DNA of 64,000 nucleotides, from positions 51,408,297-51,472,296 of the forward strand of contig CM074181.1 of assembly GCA_037179385.1 (NCBI GenBank), given 5' to 3'. This DNA comes from Holothuria scabra. Its lineage: Eukaryota > Echinodermata > Holothuroidea > Aspidochirotida > Holothuriidae. How positions within the stretch are numbered: position 1 is the stretch's first letter; every line of letters begins with the position of its first letter. The notes beneath the pieces are model-generated. The model did no database searches and was not told where the DNA came from. It worked only from the letters and a program-made list of their open reading frames with translations. Below, piece after piece: positions 34,490-48,508 of this stretch. The position numbers and the translations under genes were made by a program.

Positions 34490-37400
34490 TGAAAGTTGAA
34501 GTATAAGACCGGACTAAATGACGAGAAATTTTCAAAAGCACCCTAAAGTATGGACAGGACTCATAGAAAACACCTCAGAAATAAGCATCTCTACATTTCC
34601 GAGTTCTTTCTGCACAAGAAAATTTATCCACAATTTTAGTGCTCAATACAAGAGAATAAGTCTGCTCCCAAGCACTTAACAAATAATATTAGGAGAAAGC
34701 CGCAATCAAAAGAAGGGTTTAAGGTCCTATCAAGTTTTCCTGTGTTAGAGGAGTACTTATTCTAAGCATTTCGTTGAAATTTGCATTGGAACCCGGCGTG
34801 TGGTTCTTAAGATAATAACAGGTAATCTTATTTTAAACAATAAATAAATTTAAAGCAGGCGCATATGACATAATATGCTCACAATAATGGGCAGTCTTCT
34901 GTTTTTCTTAGAACTTTACAGTCAATTTTCTCCTCAACAAACCCATATTATCAGATTGGGATTACTTAAGACTCTTAAGACTTGCTTAAGGAATGAAACT
35001 TTTACAAAATTTGCATTCCCATAGCGAGGTACTATCCCTTTTATTTCAAGATCAACAAAATAGTCTGAAAAAGAGAAACAAAGCACTGTTTTTCATTGTG
35101 AGGAATCGATATCACCTCTGCTGCCCTCAAACAATTGGGAACACAATTGCATACACTATCGTCTGCCCGTCTAGTCTATCAATTGAAACAACCCTTAACT
35201 CTTTGCAACTTCCACGCAAGTATTCTACCTTTTGGGGCAAAGTGTTGTAAAAGGCTATGAAGCAAGGCTGAGTGGATTTTTGTCATGTATTGGCTGTCAA
35301 ACTGCTTACCTAATTTTGTAGTCCTTTGAATTTTCATCGAAAATGTACCGTGACAATTATTTTTATTAGAGTTTTTCAAGACAATTTTTTGAAAATATCT
35401 GGACACGCTTAGTTTTCTGCCACTTCCCCAAATTTAGAGAGGAATGGTTTTCCGACTTTTTCCATGCACTGCCCGAAATTCATATCTTGAAGAAGTTTGG
35501 GGAACAGTCTGTTCCCCCACCACGTTTTTGACCTTTGATATCACCCTTATACCATTTTATTTGAAAATATGAAAGAGGAGGGGGAGGAAATGTAATGTTT
35601 GGGGTCAGGGTAATGTAATGTGTGGGAAGGGTAGGGCGGGACACAGGAGGTGGGGTATGTAGGGCAAGGGTGAGGTTGGATGGGTGATAGCTATAGAGAA
35701 GGATCAAGGGAAGTATTCATGATCGAATGTGTTTTCTTTTCGTGGTTACATCACCTGTTTTCATGCACTTTCTCACAATTTGTTTTATCCTAGTTCTTTT
35801 TCTTTTCTTTTTCTCTTCTTGGGGTGCCCAACTCGACCAATCACTTTCAAATATTGTGGAAAAACAAATAAATTAACGACATGAAATGAAAACGTGTACT
35901 TTGAAAGAAAACATGAATTTAATTGTCTAACAATTTGAAGACAATACAACATACGACAAGGGCTTTGCCTTGTGACGAGGCAAAGTAACTTCATATATCT
36001 ACGAAAATAAAAGTAGGAGACGCGCGCTGGGTGTGCCCCTCTTAAGCCACCCCTGAAAGCAGTGAGTCATGACAGTACGTTTAAGCATTTCATTTTCATA
36101 CATATTAGTGATTTAATGTTCCGGATATACGTGGGAAGGTTGTTGGTGTACTGTGGTACTCAGCGAGTTTTGTACGCCGTATACCTAGTCTGAACTTAAA
36201 TGTGGGAATTTATTACATACTGTGCTTACACATTCGGTGCTTATAGTTGCTTGTCTGGTGAGTAGTCTTTGTGGACCAGAAATGAAAGAAATTCTCAGAT
36301 TCTGCAAGTTGATTGGTCCGTTCAAAGGGCGTTTAACCTTCATAGAGAGAAATGTTAAATCTCTTGGCAAGTTGTGCTAGTCTAAAAGGTTCTTTTCTAC
36401 TGTTTTCCGTTTGACATTTCCCCGGCCCTTGCTGAAAGTGGGACATATGTAGGCGTCCTTCCGTGTACGTCAGAGATTCCGCGAAAGAAAGCTCGGTGTT
36501 TCTAACCTCAGTCGGCGAATCGTGCACAGGAAAAGCCCGAAATCACCAATCGTGATTTCATGGGAAAGATTTTTTCCCCCTTTTTTTTTGGGGGGGGGGG
36601 CGGGGGGGGGGGGGTGGGAAACTATGGAGTCACTCTCCTCGACTTTGCAAAAATGTGAGAGGGACTAGTAATTGCAAAGTCGATATTGACTACTACAAGC
36701 TATATGAATGACCCGGCCATCTCCTTGTTTTTAACGTTATTGCATGAGACTTACAAAAGAAAGCCAACACCAGTGGTAAAGGGGACCACTTCCATCAAAC
36801 AAGGAACCTAGTATGGGCAGCAGAGAGTCCTTTTGGGGCCATAAAATACCCCGTTCGTCTAAAACGGGGGTCTACTATGATCACAAAGAAGTCTTGTTTG
36901 GGGTCAAAAAGTTTGGTCGCCCAATCGATATTAAAGGTGGCATATATTAATGTTTGATGTATTTTTAATTTGTAAAGTCAATACAAAGAGAAGAGAAAGA
37001 AACAGAGGTATGCCTTTCTAATGGTTTTATTTACGGCAAATGTAAGATAAAAATTCATAAAAGAAAAAATAATACATTTGATATTTTATTTTACAAGAAA
37101 ATGAAAATAACAACAATGATTTTTTGTTATTTTAAAAAATAAGATAACTAATGTACAGAAGATTTTTTAAAATTATTTATTGTTTTACTCAAAGTAAACG
37201 TTAGGTAAAACAGAGTCCAACATAAAGTGAACGATCATAACTTAGCTTTGTACATTGTCCACTTAAACGGTTATACTGATCTGCCTGAGCCCTGGGACTA
37301 GAAGAGTTCTATCAAAACAGGAGCGGAAGTACTAAGTGAAGATCTAATATTCAAGGTGAGTAAGTATTATGAGGTAAGTGGGATATAAATGACATTTATC

Positions 37401-37572
37401 GGATTTACACATCATGAAGAATTTAAAATATGTGGTCACTATAGTGGGTTTCTGTTGGCCTGTTTACAGGATGGTCGCCGTGTATGTGACGATCAAGGTT
37501 ACCCATATTTAGTGGGACTATAGCCCATGTGCTCAACCAAAGTGGATGGTTGTGAAAGGAGGATGGTAGTTA
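34490..37572. other. Unassigned region with C/T/G homopolymer block
   Basis: At about 36574-36616 a C run, a T run and a long G run follow each other. No gene recognised; the short open frames have no motif or splice support. Confidence 0.4.
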
Positions 37573-38917
37573 CACTGTTAAAAATTTCTGTAAATTTACA
37601 GACTTTTTTTAACTTAAACTTTTTGTATTTTACTTTTAATAGAGATTTTCTGTATCTTTACAGACAATTTGTATTGCTACAATAAAAAAAGGTTGTTTAA
37701 CATGTATTTTCTGTTTATTTGAAAAACCATTTCTGTCTGCTTTTTTAACCAAATTTTACTGCTTTGTAAAACTTTTTCTGTAAATTTACAGAAATTTTAA
37801 CAGTATTTTGTATTTTTCTGATTTCACATAAATATACTGTCATTTAACAAACATTCATTTTGTTTTTAAGCTGAAAAAGAAACAAAAATAAGCCCAAACA
37901 AACAAATAAGAAATAGCCAGACAATTTTCAATATATAACATGCATCGTTCTGCGAAGTTTCAGTTTAAAAAAAAAAAATTGGCAAATTTATGGCCCTATT
38001 TGAAAATTAACTTACATTTATTATAAAAGCATACTTAGTTATTACGTTCTTAGTTATAAATATCATACAACTGGTGTTTTGTCACACATTTTTAAGTAAA
38101 AAGAAATTGTAAGGCCCTAATTTCAAAGCACTGACAATTGGTATACTGATGTCAACACATCGCCACAGGCGCTCATGCACTTGATCGGAGCAAATTAAAA
38201 ACGTTTCACAAATTTACTTGAAAGAGTCTGTAAATTTACCACTTTATGACGTAAATCTCATTTTGCATAAATGGGTGGAGCTTATTTTGTAGGCATTTTC
38301 CTAACAAAAAGATTGCTGTTGCTTTGAATAATATCTTTTTTGGCGTTTTTTAATCAGGAAGTGATAAACTTATTGTTTATCTTGTCTGGAAATGTTTGCA
38401 ACCAATGTATTTCCATTCTTTGTCATATTTATTTTAAAAACAATTATTATATTGTACAAAAATGTGACTTTCCAATTACAAAGTTCCTAGAGATAGCAGT
38501 CTACTTGACAACAATATGACAACAAAGCATCCTCAATGTGTTTTGATTGAAAACAACTTCGTAACGACACATTACGTTGATAAGCAAATACCTGATCTAC
38601 GTAATGGTAAAGTGTATGTTACGTAATAACATATGAAAGGTAAAAAAGCGATATTATAATAAATATTAAAACGTCGGGAATGAAAACAGTAGGCTGTAAA
38701 TTCACATAAAATTAAGGTAAACAAAACAGAACAATTCTGTAATTCGATTTTACAGTAGACCTTTGTAAACTAATTTACATGCAAAAACTGTAAAGAAAAA
38801 ACAAACCCTTAATGTTTTTTCATGATTACAGTCTGGCTGTAAAAAAATACATTATTTGGTTGGAAAAAAATTTGCCATAACAATTATGTAAATTTACAGA
38901 GAAATTTTTTAACAGTG
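37573..38917. mobile_element. TIR DNA transposon flanked by TA (1.35 kb)
   Basis: The left end CACTGTTAAAAATTTCTGTA is the inverted copy of the right end AAATTTTTTAACAGTG, and TA flanks both sides (37571-37572, 38918-38919). The palindrome CTGTAAATTTACAG recurs inside (about 37588, 37769, 38226 in part, 38887), as subterminal transposase-binding repeats do. TA flanks suit Tc1/mariner, but CACTG ends also occur in animal EnSpm/CACTA elements, so the superfamily is open. No transposase seen. Confidence 0.78.
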
Positions 38918-38919
38918 TA

Positions 38920-40018
38920 CCCAAGGAGAATATATTCTCGGACCCGCTGACTTCGTGGCGTTACATCCGTTAATCTTCGTCTATCGATTCGACCCGATAC
39001 CGATACGCGATCGTTAATAGAACTTAGTTTAGCCTAACATAGGTTAACGTAAGGGCAAAGCTAAAGTCTACCACGAGAAACAAACTCTTAAGATCGAAAA
39101 ACAGTTCAACACCTGCAAAATCCTCAGTGTTGATCATGAACCTCCTGCAGATAATATCTTGAAACTAGTATTTAAACTAGTATGGAACTAATGAGTTTAA
39201 TATTCTTATTTAAAATAATTTTGCACAGTAAATTTGCTATAACATCCCCGGATTTGAGCTCCCGTACTAATATCTGGAGCTGCCTAAAGCCACTTGGCCA
39301 TGCTTTATGTAAATAGCTATCCTGGTATTATTGGCTTGAGAAAAGCAGAAAATCTGTGGGGCGTGGCATTTGTTAAAACCTGATTAAGATAAGAGAGAAC
39401 TGAGAAGTACTGACCCTTTTCTTAACCCGTGAAAGTTTCAAGTGAAATTCAGCATGAATTTACTTCAAATTAAAGCATAAAAAAGTTCTTATCAGTTGTT
39501 TTAGCAATTGCCATCGTTTTTATCTGTGACATAACATACCGAAAACACCGTAAGTATAGCATTGATATTGTATTCCAGAGAATCAGTAGTTATGGTTGCT
39601 CACTTTTTCGAAACGAAAGGTACTAAGCTAATTGTCTCAGGACTTGAGTGTCGGACAAGGGCCTGCAAAATCGGGCAGCCATTTTTGAGTCTTAAAAAAT
39701 CTGGTGTCTTTTAAATTACACTGGAAATTCCTTCGAGTGTCCAATCCTTTTAAAAATTTGTCTGAAATTATTGTCACACTGATCAAATGAAAAATAAAAA
39801 GCAATTGCAATAATCGTGACTCATTCGGGCAGCTTACAAAACAAATCTTCCCCAGCTTCACCTAAGAGTTGTGGTCAACACTTTGACCGAAATGGTAGAA
39901 GGTTCGGGCGAAACTTGCAAAAATGATCCGAGACGATTTCAATTTCCAGATTATACAGGAAGACGGGAGTGTACACGTGTATGCATGTGCTAAACTTTTT
40001 GCCCGAAAAATGGTAGTG
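38920..40018. other. Unassigned region
   Basis: From about 39640 the motif (T)CGGGCA(A/G) begins to recur and continues to about 41550, suggesting an old element family. No coding evidence. Confidence 0.35.
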
Positions 40019-40714
40019 GTACATTTTATGTGGTAATTTTCTGATTATTTTGAAGGGTAAAAACCCATTTTTATTAAAGTGAGTAGCCTATATTATTGCA
40101 AATGAAAACTCAATGAAACGACTTGTTAAATTCTATTCACAAGCATAAGAATGTCATTTTCGGCCGTCAGTGAGGTAGCAATTTTTCAAAATTTTCTGTA
40201 GGCCTTACCTCCCCCTAACTGATGGTGGCGCTCCGCTTAGATAGTCTTTCGGAGAGAATTCTAAATTTTGGGCAGAAAATTCTCCTTCCCTCCAAAGTGA
40301 AATGTTCCTATACGCCTATTATGGCCTAGCTTCACGTAGGTTTCTTGTAAAAAAATAACTTCAATAATCCTTGGCCACTGAATAATATGTAAAGCCCTTG
40401 CCAAATGGGGCGGGGAAGTGTAAGGGAAGTTTTTACCAGGTAAATTTGATCATTCAAAGTGACCCCAAATACGCCACTGCTTACAAGGAGAATCTCAGGG
40501 CTTTGTTGAGTTGTCGTTTGCAGAAAAACGTTCACTTCAAACTGAATTTTTAGCCAGAATGGCTATCTATGTGGAGCACCATCATCAGTTGGCGTGGAAC
40601 GTACAGAAAATTTTGAAGAATCGGACCCTTCGGAGTCGAAAATGGCATTTCCAGGCTTATAATTAGGTTCTAAGCAGTCGTTATTTTGATCAGAAGTTTA
40701 CCACATAAAATGCA
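40019..40714. mobile_element. Fold-back element with 150-230 bp arms
   Basis: The left arm (40019-40247) and right arm (40561-40714) are inverted copies: TACATTTTATGTGGTAA with TTACCACATAAAATGCA at the outside, CAAAATTTTCTGTA with TACAGAAAATTTTG in the middle, AACTGATGGTGGCGCTCC with GGAGCACCATCATCAGTT near the loop. The left arm has about 75 bp extra. It contains the GGAGCGCCACCAT family in both arms. Confidence 0.78.
40476..40488 (-). repeat. Isolated hAT-like terminus
   Basis: AAATACGCCACTG looks like a hAT right end (CAGTGGCGTATTT inverted). It lies in the loop of the fold-back element, and no partner or duplication was found. Confidence 0.3.
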
Positions 40715-42100
40715 CTAAGCACTTCCACTTGGTGAAATGGTTGTTCATCTTTTCGGGGGAAAACATTGAAAACATTCAAATGTATTTTACTCTATTGCTT
40801 CTCTTGGGCAGATTCAATAATTATTTAACTGATGAAATTGTCTATGTGACTGCACGAACTCCCAACTGCAAATGATTTTACTTTTACTTTATTAACACCT
40901 TTTGAAAAAATGCCACGTTACGAGGTGGGTTTCAACGAATTTTCAGGCTTATGGGAAGACATTCTCACACTGTGTCTTTATAGTATTGAAAAAAAAATTA
41001 CCCGATTTTCATAACCATTGCCCGGATTTTGCTCTAGGGGCAGGGTAGATGACAAGCTATTGGTCACTGTACCTTAACACCCTCCCGTCTGTCCATTGAA
41101 TTAATCTGGCAATTAAAAACGTCCCAGCATTTTTGCAGCCTTTGCCTGAATATTTTACCAGTTCGGGCAAAGTTTTTGCAAGACTACAGAATGAAGAGGG
41201 TCTGAGCAAAACCTTTCCTCACAAGCTACCAGAATTTGTCGCGAATCTTTGTTATCATTTTTATTTTCCATGAGACCCTTTTTTATTTTTTGAAAATAGC
41301 GTTTTCTGTTTTTCCGGGCAAATATTTGAAAGTGTTAAAATAATTGGCTATTTCGGCATTACGTTGCACAAGTTTTACAACAGGCTGAAGAATGCTTGTT
41401 TCTTAAAGCGACAGGCTTTCCAAATGTGTCGCGATTTTTTCATCCCTTTGACATTTCGTTAGTATGTTACCCTGACTATGATACCTTTGTATTTTCGGGC
41501 AAATGCTTGCAAGAATTCGGATATTCGACCGTTTCGGTAATTGTGTGGTGAAAAGCTGTGAAGTAAAAGTCACGAATGATAGCTTTTTGTGCTGCCGGAA
41601 TGTGTAGCCAATTTTCGGAATCTTTTTGATTTTTCATGTATATTGTACCGTGACTATATGACTATGACATTTCTTTCCTTTTTTAGGGGAGGGGCTATCT
41701 TTTAAAGATTTAGGGCACGCTTAGGAATTTTCTGAGAAATGATGTCATTGTTTAAAAACTCAAGCTGCTGTACGATTTTTTTTTTCCAAATCCCTCCCCG
41801 AAGTTTAGATTTCGAGCAATTTTTTTTTTTTTTTTTTTGGGGGGGGGGGGGGTGGTTTTCCCAACTGCCCCTCTCTCCGTCTCTTGCACTAATGAATTCA
41901 ACTCAATATGCCCATGCCTCTCCTAGTTCAAATGAACTTAAGGAGCAGGGTGATAAAGTGGTTAGGAGGAACAGAAGAACAGCTAGATGCTACGGGGATA
42001 ACAGTGTACAGTACATTTTAGAGTAAAGAATTCGGTTGAGAAAATTTGAATGCGCCATTGCCAGGAGTCAGGAGGGGTGGTGTTGAGTCTTTCCCAGGTG
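40715..42100. other. Unassigned, CGGGCA-rich; T20-G12 run at 41819-41851
   Basis: Recurring TTCGGGCAAA/TTTGCCCGAA phrases in T-rich surroundings. A long T run is followed directly by a long G run at 41819-41851. Confidence 0.4.
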
Positions 42101-42429
42101 AGCTGGGCCAGTAGTAGAGTACGGTTGTATTACGGTAATGCGAGTAGAGTTGTCTACGAAGATGTAAGGAGTTGAAGGTGAGTTGTGCTGAGTGAAAAAT
42201 ACAATTTTTCCGAAACCAAACGGGGCTGTTGCCATTTCGGAGAAATGCCGCAAAATGCTAAGGCCACCAGGCTGAGGGGGACACAGGAGAATCAAGGTCT
42301 ACAGAAGGAAACAGGTCGGAAGCGGTCAATTTAACCATTGTAAAGAACGGCATGGAAAAAGGGGGTTTATCGGGGACGGGGTTGGGTATGGCTGAGCCGA
42401 TTGAAGCGCATGAGGCGCTTTTAGAGTTT

Positions 42430-42900
42430 AGACTTGTGTTTGATTTTTTTTCTTTTGTAGTAGTTAGGGGCTTGGGTATGGTTGTTGATGGCAGGGGATG
42501 TTGGTATCATCATGGGTGTAAATGAAGGTTGAAGTCCGTGGGAGGTGGAGGGCGAGCGGTTGGGGTTCTTAAGAGCTTTGAGTTTGCGTTGGGATTTGGG
42601 AAGGAGTTTGCAAGGCTGGGGGATGAATAACAAAAGAATTTTTCCTTGGGTTTATTTTGATGCACCACCTACTAGTCTTGAGTTGTGTCAAGGTAGTACT
42701 GCAAACGATGTACGAATGATAGTGACGCCCCTGGCCGTCCAGACGGCAATGTCAAACTGGTACAGTTTGATGTTCCTAGTTGGAGGGGGGTGTCATTGGT
42801 GTAAATGATCAAACGGTGGGCTGAGGACGGAGCCCTGAGGGTGAGGGATCTGTCGCCATTGATATCAGTGAAGGTGGGTCTGTCTCTGAGAAAGTCAAAG
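42430..42900 (-). pseudogene. Degraded non-LTR reverse transcriptase fragment
   Basis: Minus strand, about 42900 downwards: LFDFLRDRPTFTDING, then in a shifted frame PQGSVLSPPF (RT motif B of CR1/L2/Jockey-type elements), then IIYTNDTPL, then QFDIAVWTA in place of the YADDxAVW active site, then WCIKINPRK (the K-I-N-x-x-K block). The motifs are in the right order and spacing, but frames shift several times and the catalytic YADD is degenerate. The clade is different from the L1/Tx1-like LINE at 4.8-10 kb. Confidence 0.65.
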
Positions 42901-42979
42901 AGGAGCCTGGTGATGGGTGTTACAGATGTATTCCGAGGTCAGGAGTGTTTGACTTTGTACTTTTGCTTTTGAATATTTC

Positions 42980-43002
42980 ATGTTTTTTTTTTTTTTTTTT
43001 TG
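42980..43002. repeat. Poly-T run
   Basis: About 19 T. It lies upstream of the minus-strand RT fragment, so it is not that fragment's tail. Confidence 0.8.
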
Positions 43003-43009
43003 AGAGGAA

Positions 43010-46000
43010 TGGGGTGTGCGTTCATGCCTGCCCTGCTCAACATATTTCTTGTACCTAATCAATCGAACAGGTGGGTTGAATTTGGTGGAGAAAGTCAGTT
43101 GCCGTAAGATCTTGCAACGGGGCGGACGTCTCGGGGAGGGAAGTTTGTCGTCGTGTGGCCGCTGCCGGTATTCAAGGTCACTGAGGACTTTTGAGGGCCG
43201 TTGAGGGCTTTAGACCACAGGCACATGGTCGGGCTGTAACTTTAAGTTTTATTTCACGAGGTAAACTTGTTTTCAGTCTCTCACCGAGTGTCCAAATTAA
43301 AGTCTCTACAGAAAAAAGCAGCTGTAGGTACCTTTGTTTATTGCTTTCACCCCTAATCTGTGATGGATCCGTGTAAAATTAATAGGGTGTGGAGGTGTAA
43401 TCTAGTGTAATTGGATAGTTTGACGGTAAAAAGTGTCTCTAGTTAAGTTTTTTGCAAAATATCGTTTTAATTGTGATTTGGTGTGGCTGAGTTTCTAAAT
43501 ATGTTGTGTTAAAGACACGGCAGTCAACAACCCCTTTTGTAAGAAGGCTTCTTAAGGGGAAGCGAAGGCCCCTTGGGCAAAAAGTGCATATCTTCTTGAT
43601 TATGTATTAGAAAGTGGTTTTAATTGTAATTTACAGGCCTGGCCGGACTCCGGTGGTGGACTGTATAATCTTTTACACCCATGCCGGACTGTAGTTTGTT
43701 ACTTCCACGTGGCCAGTCTTGTGCTAAGACGATGGTGTTGTGTCTTCCGGTAACTTATTGTAAAATCTCATACCTACAGCCCGCCCTCATTCCCATTTCT
43801 GATTCTAACTGGTTAGTAACTCATTATGAACGAAACTTACAGTCTAGATGGCAAGCGCCCTCATACTATAATATCTGAGAGGTGGAAAATTTACCAACGT
43901 CTTGACCAAGACTACCACGTGGCCGGACAGTGAAACCGTTTTCTTCCCTCTGGATGGATGATCTTGTTCGCACGATGCCGTACCCCAGCCCACGTGACTG
44001 TATTACCTCTCCAGAAATTCAGAGTAACGATATGAGTACCTTAAAGAACGTTTAAATTATGTTTGCTCAATTTACTGTAAGACTGAAGGCTTAAGAAGCC
44101 AGTATTGTATTGCACCTTCTTAAGTTTTTCAAGTGATATCTACGACTTTTGTATTCTTTCTGTCGTGTCAACGCTCCCACAATCACGCAATTTTTAAATC
44201 CAAAATGAACCCTTGACACTTCTAGGGGCCTATTTCCGAAAATTTGCAACAAGGGGGAGAGTTCACTTTTTCAAAAAAAAAAAAAACGATAGAAAATTGT
44301 GAGGGCTTGCCTTGTCAGAGAGATTATGGGTTTGCTAGTCTCGCATGAATGTCTTGCAGATTTACTGTTTACAACATTATACAAGCGTGTCGTTATATCA
44401 TAAGACGTATCATTCAAACAAGACATCTCACCGTCCACCCTGTTCTCTGGTTGGGGTAGACTATTGTAAAGAGCAAGATACCCTAACGAGTCCCTATGCG
44501 AGCCATGGCCTAAATAAAAGTAAAAAGGTGCAGTAGATCCATGGTACATAGTCTAGGCTAGCCTTGACTTGGGCTACGTTGATTGCAACACCTATACCAG
44601 CCTCCAGATTACTTAAATATAACCATTTTGAGCTATTCCCGCTAAACGTTATACTGTGTTACTTACAAGTTGTACGTTACTACGTTACGGCCGTAAACGT
44701 GGTATAGCTATAGGTATACTGTAACGAAAAACAAACACCGTGTTACGTTAACGTTCCGCACATGTACAGTATACATACAGTGTGCCATTATAACGGTTGT
44801 TCAGAATAAGTGAAACGACTTGAAGTAAAGTAACCTACATCACGTGACCCTTCTGTCAGCTTCACTCCATTGTTGTGGAATACGACTTCCTAGCATATTG
44901 TTCAGCGTTCCTTCCAAGCATGACGTCAGTGTGACGTCGCTGCAAAAGGAATGTACATGTAGGAAACGCTTGTAAGTCTGCTTCGCGTGTATGGGGGTCT
45001 CCTTCGGTAAAACAATAAGTTTACAATTTCTGCTCTCGAGGTAGTGACTTTTCGTTAAGTTAGGACGGTCCTGCAACAGGGCGGAGAGTTCAAATTGGTT
45101 CCGTCCTGACATTTAAGGGATTTCGGTTTTGCAGACGACCTTGCGGCAGAGTGGTATCAAAACAATTATCGGTTCATTTGTTAACTACAGTTGCAATGTT
45201 TTCAGTATTTATGCTTATCCACAAGTTATAGCCGAAGTGTTAAATTAAAGAAGGAAACACACAAAGTTTAGTGCCGGATTTACAGGATTAAAAAAATTTG
45301 TGAAACTTTCTTCTTCAAGACAGCTAGCTCTATGCCTACATCCTTTAGGTGATACCGGAGTCTTTCGTTAAAACGGCTTACCATTACCAGATATGCACTG
45401 TTGCCTCCCAGCTGAAAATTCCTTAATTTGTACCTCTTTGGTGTAAAACCATTTGAACCTAAAATTTTTCAAATGGTAATCTTTGGAAAACCCTTTTGCA
45501 TTCAAAGGTTCTGTTTGGTTGTTGATGGGAATTGGAAAAAATTGTTACAAAATTACATTACGCTTCGCACAAACCGAACCCTTTGGAAAACGCTTTAGAA
45601 CCATTTGAAACCTATTGAAACCTCTTGGATTATAACATTTGGACAAATGGCGTCAAACGGAATTTCTGTTGTGTTTTCTGGTCCATTTTGTCATCAGAAT
45701 TCATGCCACATGAACAAAATCCTTACCTACGCCTGCAGCTGAACTGGCAAGATAATAATCAGGACGTCGGATCTCCCCGGGCTAATGACATGGTGTGAAG
45801 CCAATGTATGAGGTTTGCGGGAAAAAATGAGGGAAGGTGTCTCGCTATTTCCGATGTGGTCTTCTGTTTAAAAGACAGGAGCCATGAACTTAATCTGAAT
45901 CAAAACCTACATTTTACATTTTTTTTATTTCTCTTCAAAAGTATCTTTTAAAATGTTTCAGGGATGCAATTTTTTTATATTCAAGGGTAAACCAAGCAAT

Positions 46001-47960
46001 TACCCCTAGTAAATTTCACAATTGAGGAGAACAAATATCGTAAAATGATTCTCAATCTTGAGCCAATTATGGAACAGGACAGTCTATTCCACTAGTTAAA
46101 GTTGGGGTGACTGGATTTCAATTAATCTACGTAACATTCATTTATCCTTTGCAGTTTTCGGTTCAGCTTTACACGATATCTAGGTCTTTGCTCTTTGTGC
46201 GATTTCCAGTGAAACGATAATATTCGCAAAAGTTACCACTTTTTTCTTTCCAGTTCAAAAGTATGTTACTTTATGCTTAGAGTATGTGTCTGCGGTCTTG
46301 AAATCAATTCAGTACTTACATTCCCAGTTCATTCACGGTCGGTGTCCTTTAAAGTTTGACTTTACACCAGTCTCCGTTACTACTGAGGTGCCACAGTACC
46401 TTTACCATTTCTTTAATTTTACACTTACCTAAATTCAGACTTTATTAAGTTGCATTTAGCCCTTTGGTACTAAGCAAATTATTTGCAAGATCTTATTCAT
46501 TACGTTCAACTTTATGGTTTTGCGCCCTCTTTATCATTAAAAAATCAACTGCAGCTTAACACTTTTCCACCTTTAAGCTTAACCGTTAGGAGTTTAGGTT
46601 TCAAGGCTCAGTTTCCAACCAACCCCAGCAAACACAGTACGTCTGAAAAAAGTTTTGAGTTGGTAATCACTTGGTCTACTTTTTTGTCCAAAAACACGTG
46701 TTAAAAACGTTAAAAGAACGGTTTTTTTTACTTTTCAGCTCAGAAGAAGATGATGCCATAAATGATGCAAAACGTCTGAATTAAAATTTAGGAACCACTT
46801 CAAAACGAAATTGTGACCCCCTCAAATATGTTTTGCTTGGTTTAATATTTATTCATACGTTTCCTCTGTGTCCGAAAAATAGGTGTCAAAAACTCTTCAA
46901 AGGTCCACAAAATAGCGTCCTTAAAACGTATTCCTAGGACGGTTTACAAACGTTGTAATTATTACATAGTCATTACAGTGATGATAAGCATCAGAAACAT
47001 AAAAATAAAAAACAACTTGTAATCTTGGAAACAGTTTTGTATACTTTGAAGAAAACTCTTCAAATATCAATTTTGTTGCACAAAACTATTAATCGAAGAC
47101 AAACTATAGGCTACCCATTATTAAAAACTTTGTCGTTGAACATTTATTTCTGCCATTAACTTGTATTATGTTTACCCAAGAGCCTCTATTTTGCAGAGGA
47201 GTTTTAACAGTCAACTCAAATATTGAGGACGAATAAAAAACGTTAACGTGAAAAATTTCCCAAATTTTGTTCAATTTTCTTTAAAATAACGCCAAAAAGT
47301 GCAAAAGCCGATCATGATTGTTTGAAAACCTTATTTCATTTCAACCCATCCCTGAATGTCTCATCCAATAAGAGTACACTATTGTATGAATATTCAATAA
47401 GCCAAAACAACATAGACATAGAACACGCCCTGTATCAGGGGTGCCATTAACACCACTATATCACTCTTCTTATGACAGAAACTTCACTTCGATTCTACTA
47501 CTTGACCTTCATTCTCATATGCGAAAAAAGAAGTGAGAATATAATGAAGTGAGAAACAATATTTTCAAAGCTTATTCTAAAAAATGCACGGGGCTGTCCG
47601 TAGTTGAAACATTCAAGCAAATGTTAACTGAGCAGAGTTATTCCCAGAATCATTTGTAGCAGCACAACTTGAAGTCTTCAGTTTCAGTATGGGTTATTCA
47701 ATGCTTCACGCAGTTTCGGAAACGGTACAAATTAAGGAAATTTGACGCTGTTGTTACAAAACTGAAAGGGTTGTTGCAACAAGCTGTTAGTGGAGCATAT
47801 TGATATTTTTCTGGAAAGAGACTGTACCTAAGCAGTAGTGTTTTACCAGGAACTGATGGTTGACGAGTGAGTACACTTTCTTTTTGTACTTCGGCTAGTC
47901 GCTACTTGGTTCGTGTTCATCCTACACTCAAATTTTCCACCCGAAAGCGGGGAAGCCCGC
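43010..47960. other. Unassigned region
   Basis: Five kilobases without a recognised gene. Phrases such as TTTGGAAAAC and AACCATTTGAA recur at 45440-45620, and a possible acceptor with a long pyrimidine tract ends at about 46739. Many open frames exist, none with motif or splice support. Confidence 0.4.
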
Positions 47961-48491
47961 TCACTACCACACTCTTAAAAAGTTGGGTAATATTAGGGAA
48001 AAGAACCGAGAAACCTATTGACCAAAAGTTGGTTAAATTAGTACGTGAATTTCTTTACCCAACGTTGGTTAAACGTACCGCTAATTCTTTTAATTACAGC
48101 TATTTTTATTTTTTTTTTACAATTGTTTGCAAAACGTTCATGTACACTATGGAAATTGTTTTACTAAGGCGACTGGAGAAACGTATGTTTAAAATGATGT
48201 GAAATTCTGTTGGAATACCAAATTAATACACCTTTCATCCGAACAGAGCATTCCGAATTTCTCAAAGGAAATTTGTGTTTAGCACTTAATGCTGGTGTAA
48301 TTGAGATTAATTGAAACTGAAAATGGTGAATTCTTGCAGAAGATCGCATTTCTCAATTTTACAATACAACATAAAGAAGAAAAAAAGAAATATGATCAAG
48401 AAAATCGCATAATTAATCGTTAAAATATATAATAGCCAAACCAGACTTGTCGTAAATACACGAACTTCCAATCAAAATCCCTCTACTTTTG

Positions 48492-48508
48492 AAAGTGGCT
48501 AGCATGTC
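48492..48508. repeat. Left 17-bp TSD of SINE-like insertion
   Basis: AAAGTGGCTAGCATGTC, identical to 48643-48659. Confidence 0.9.
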
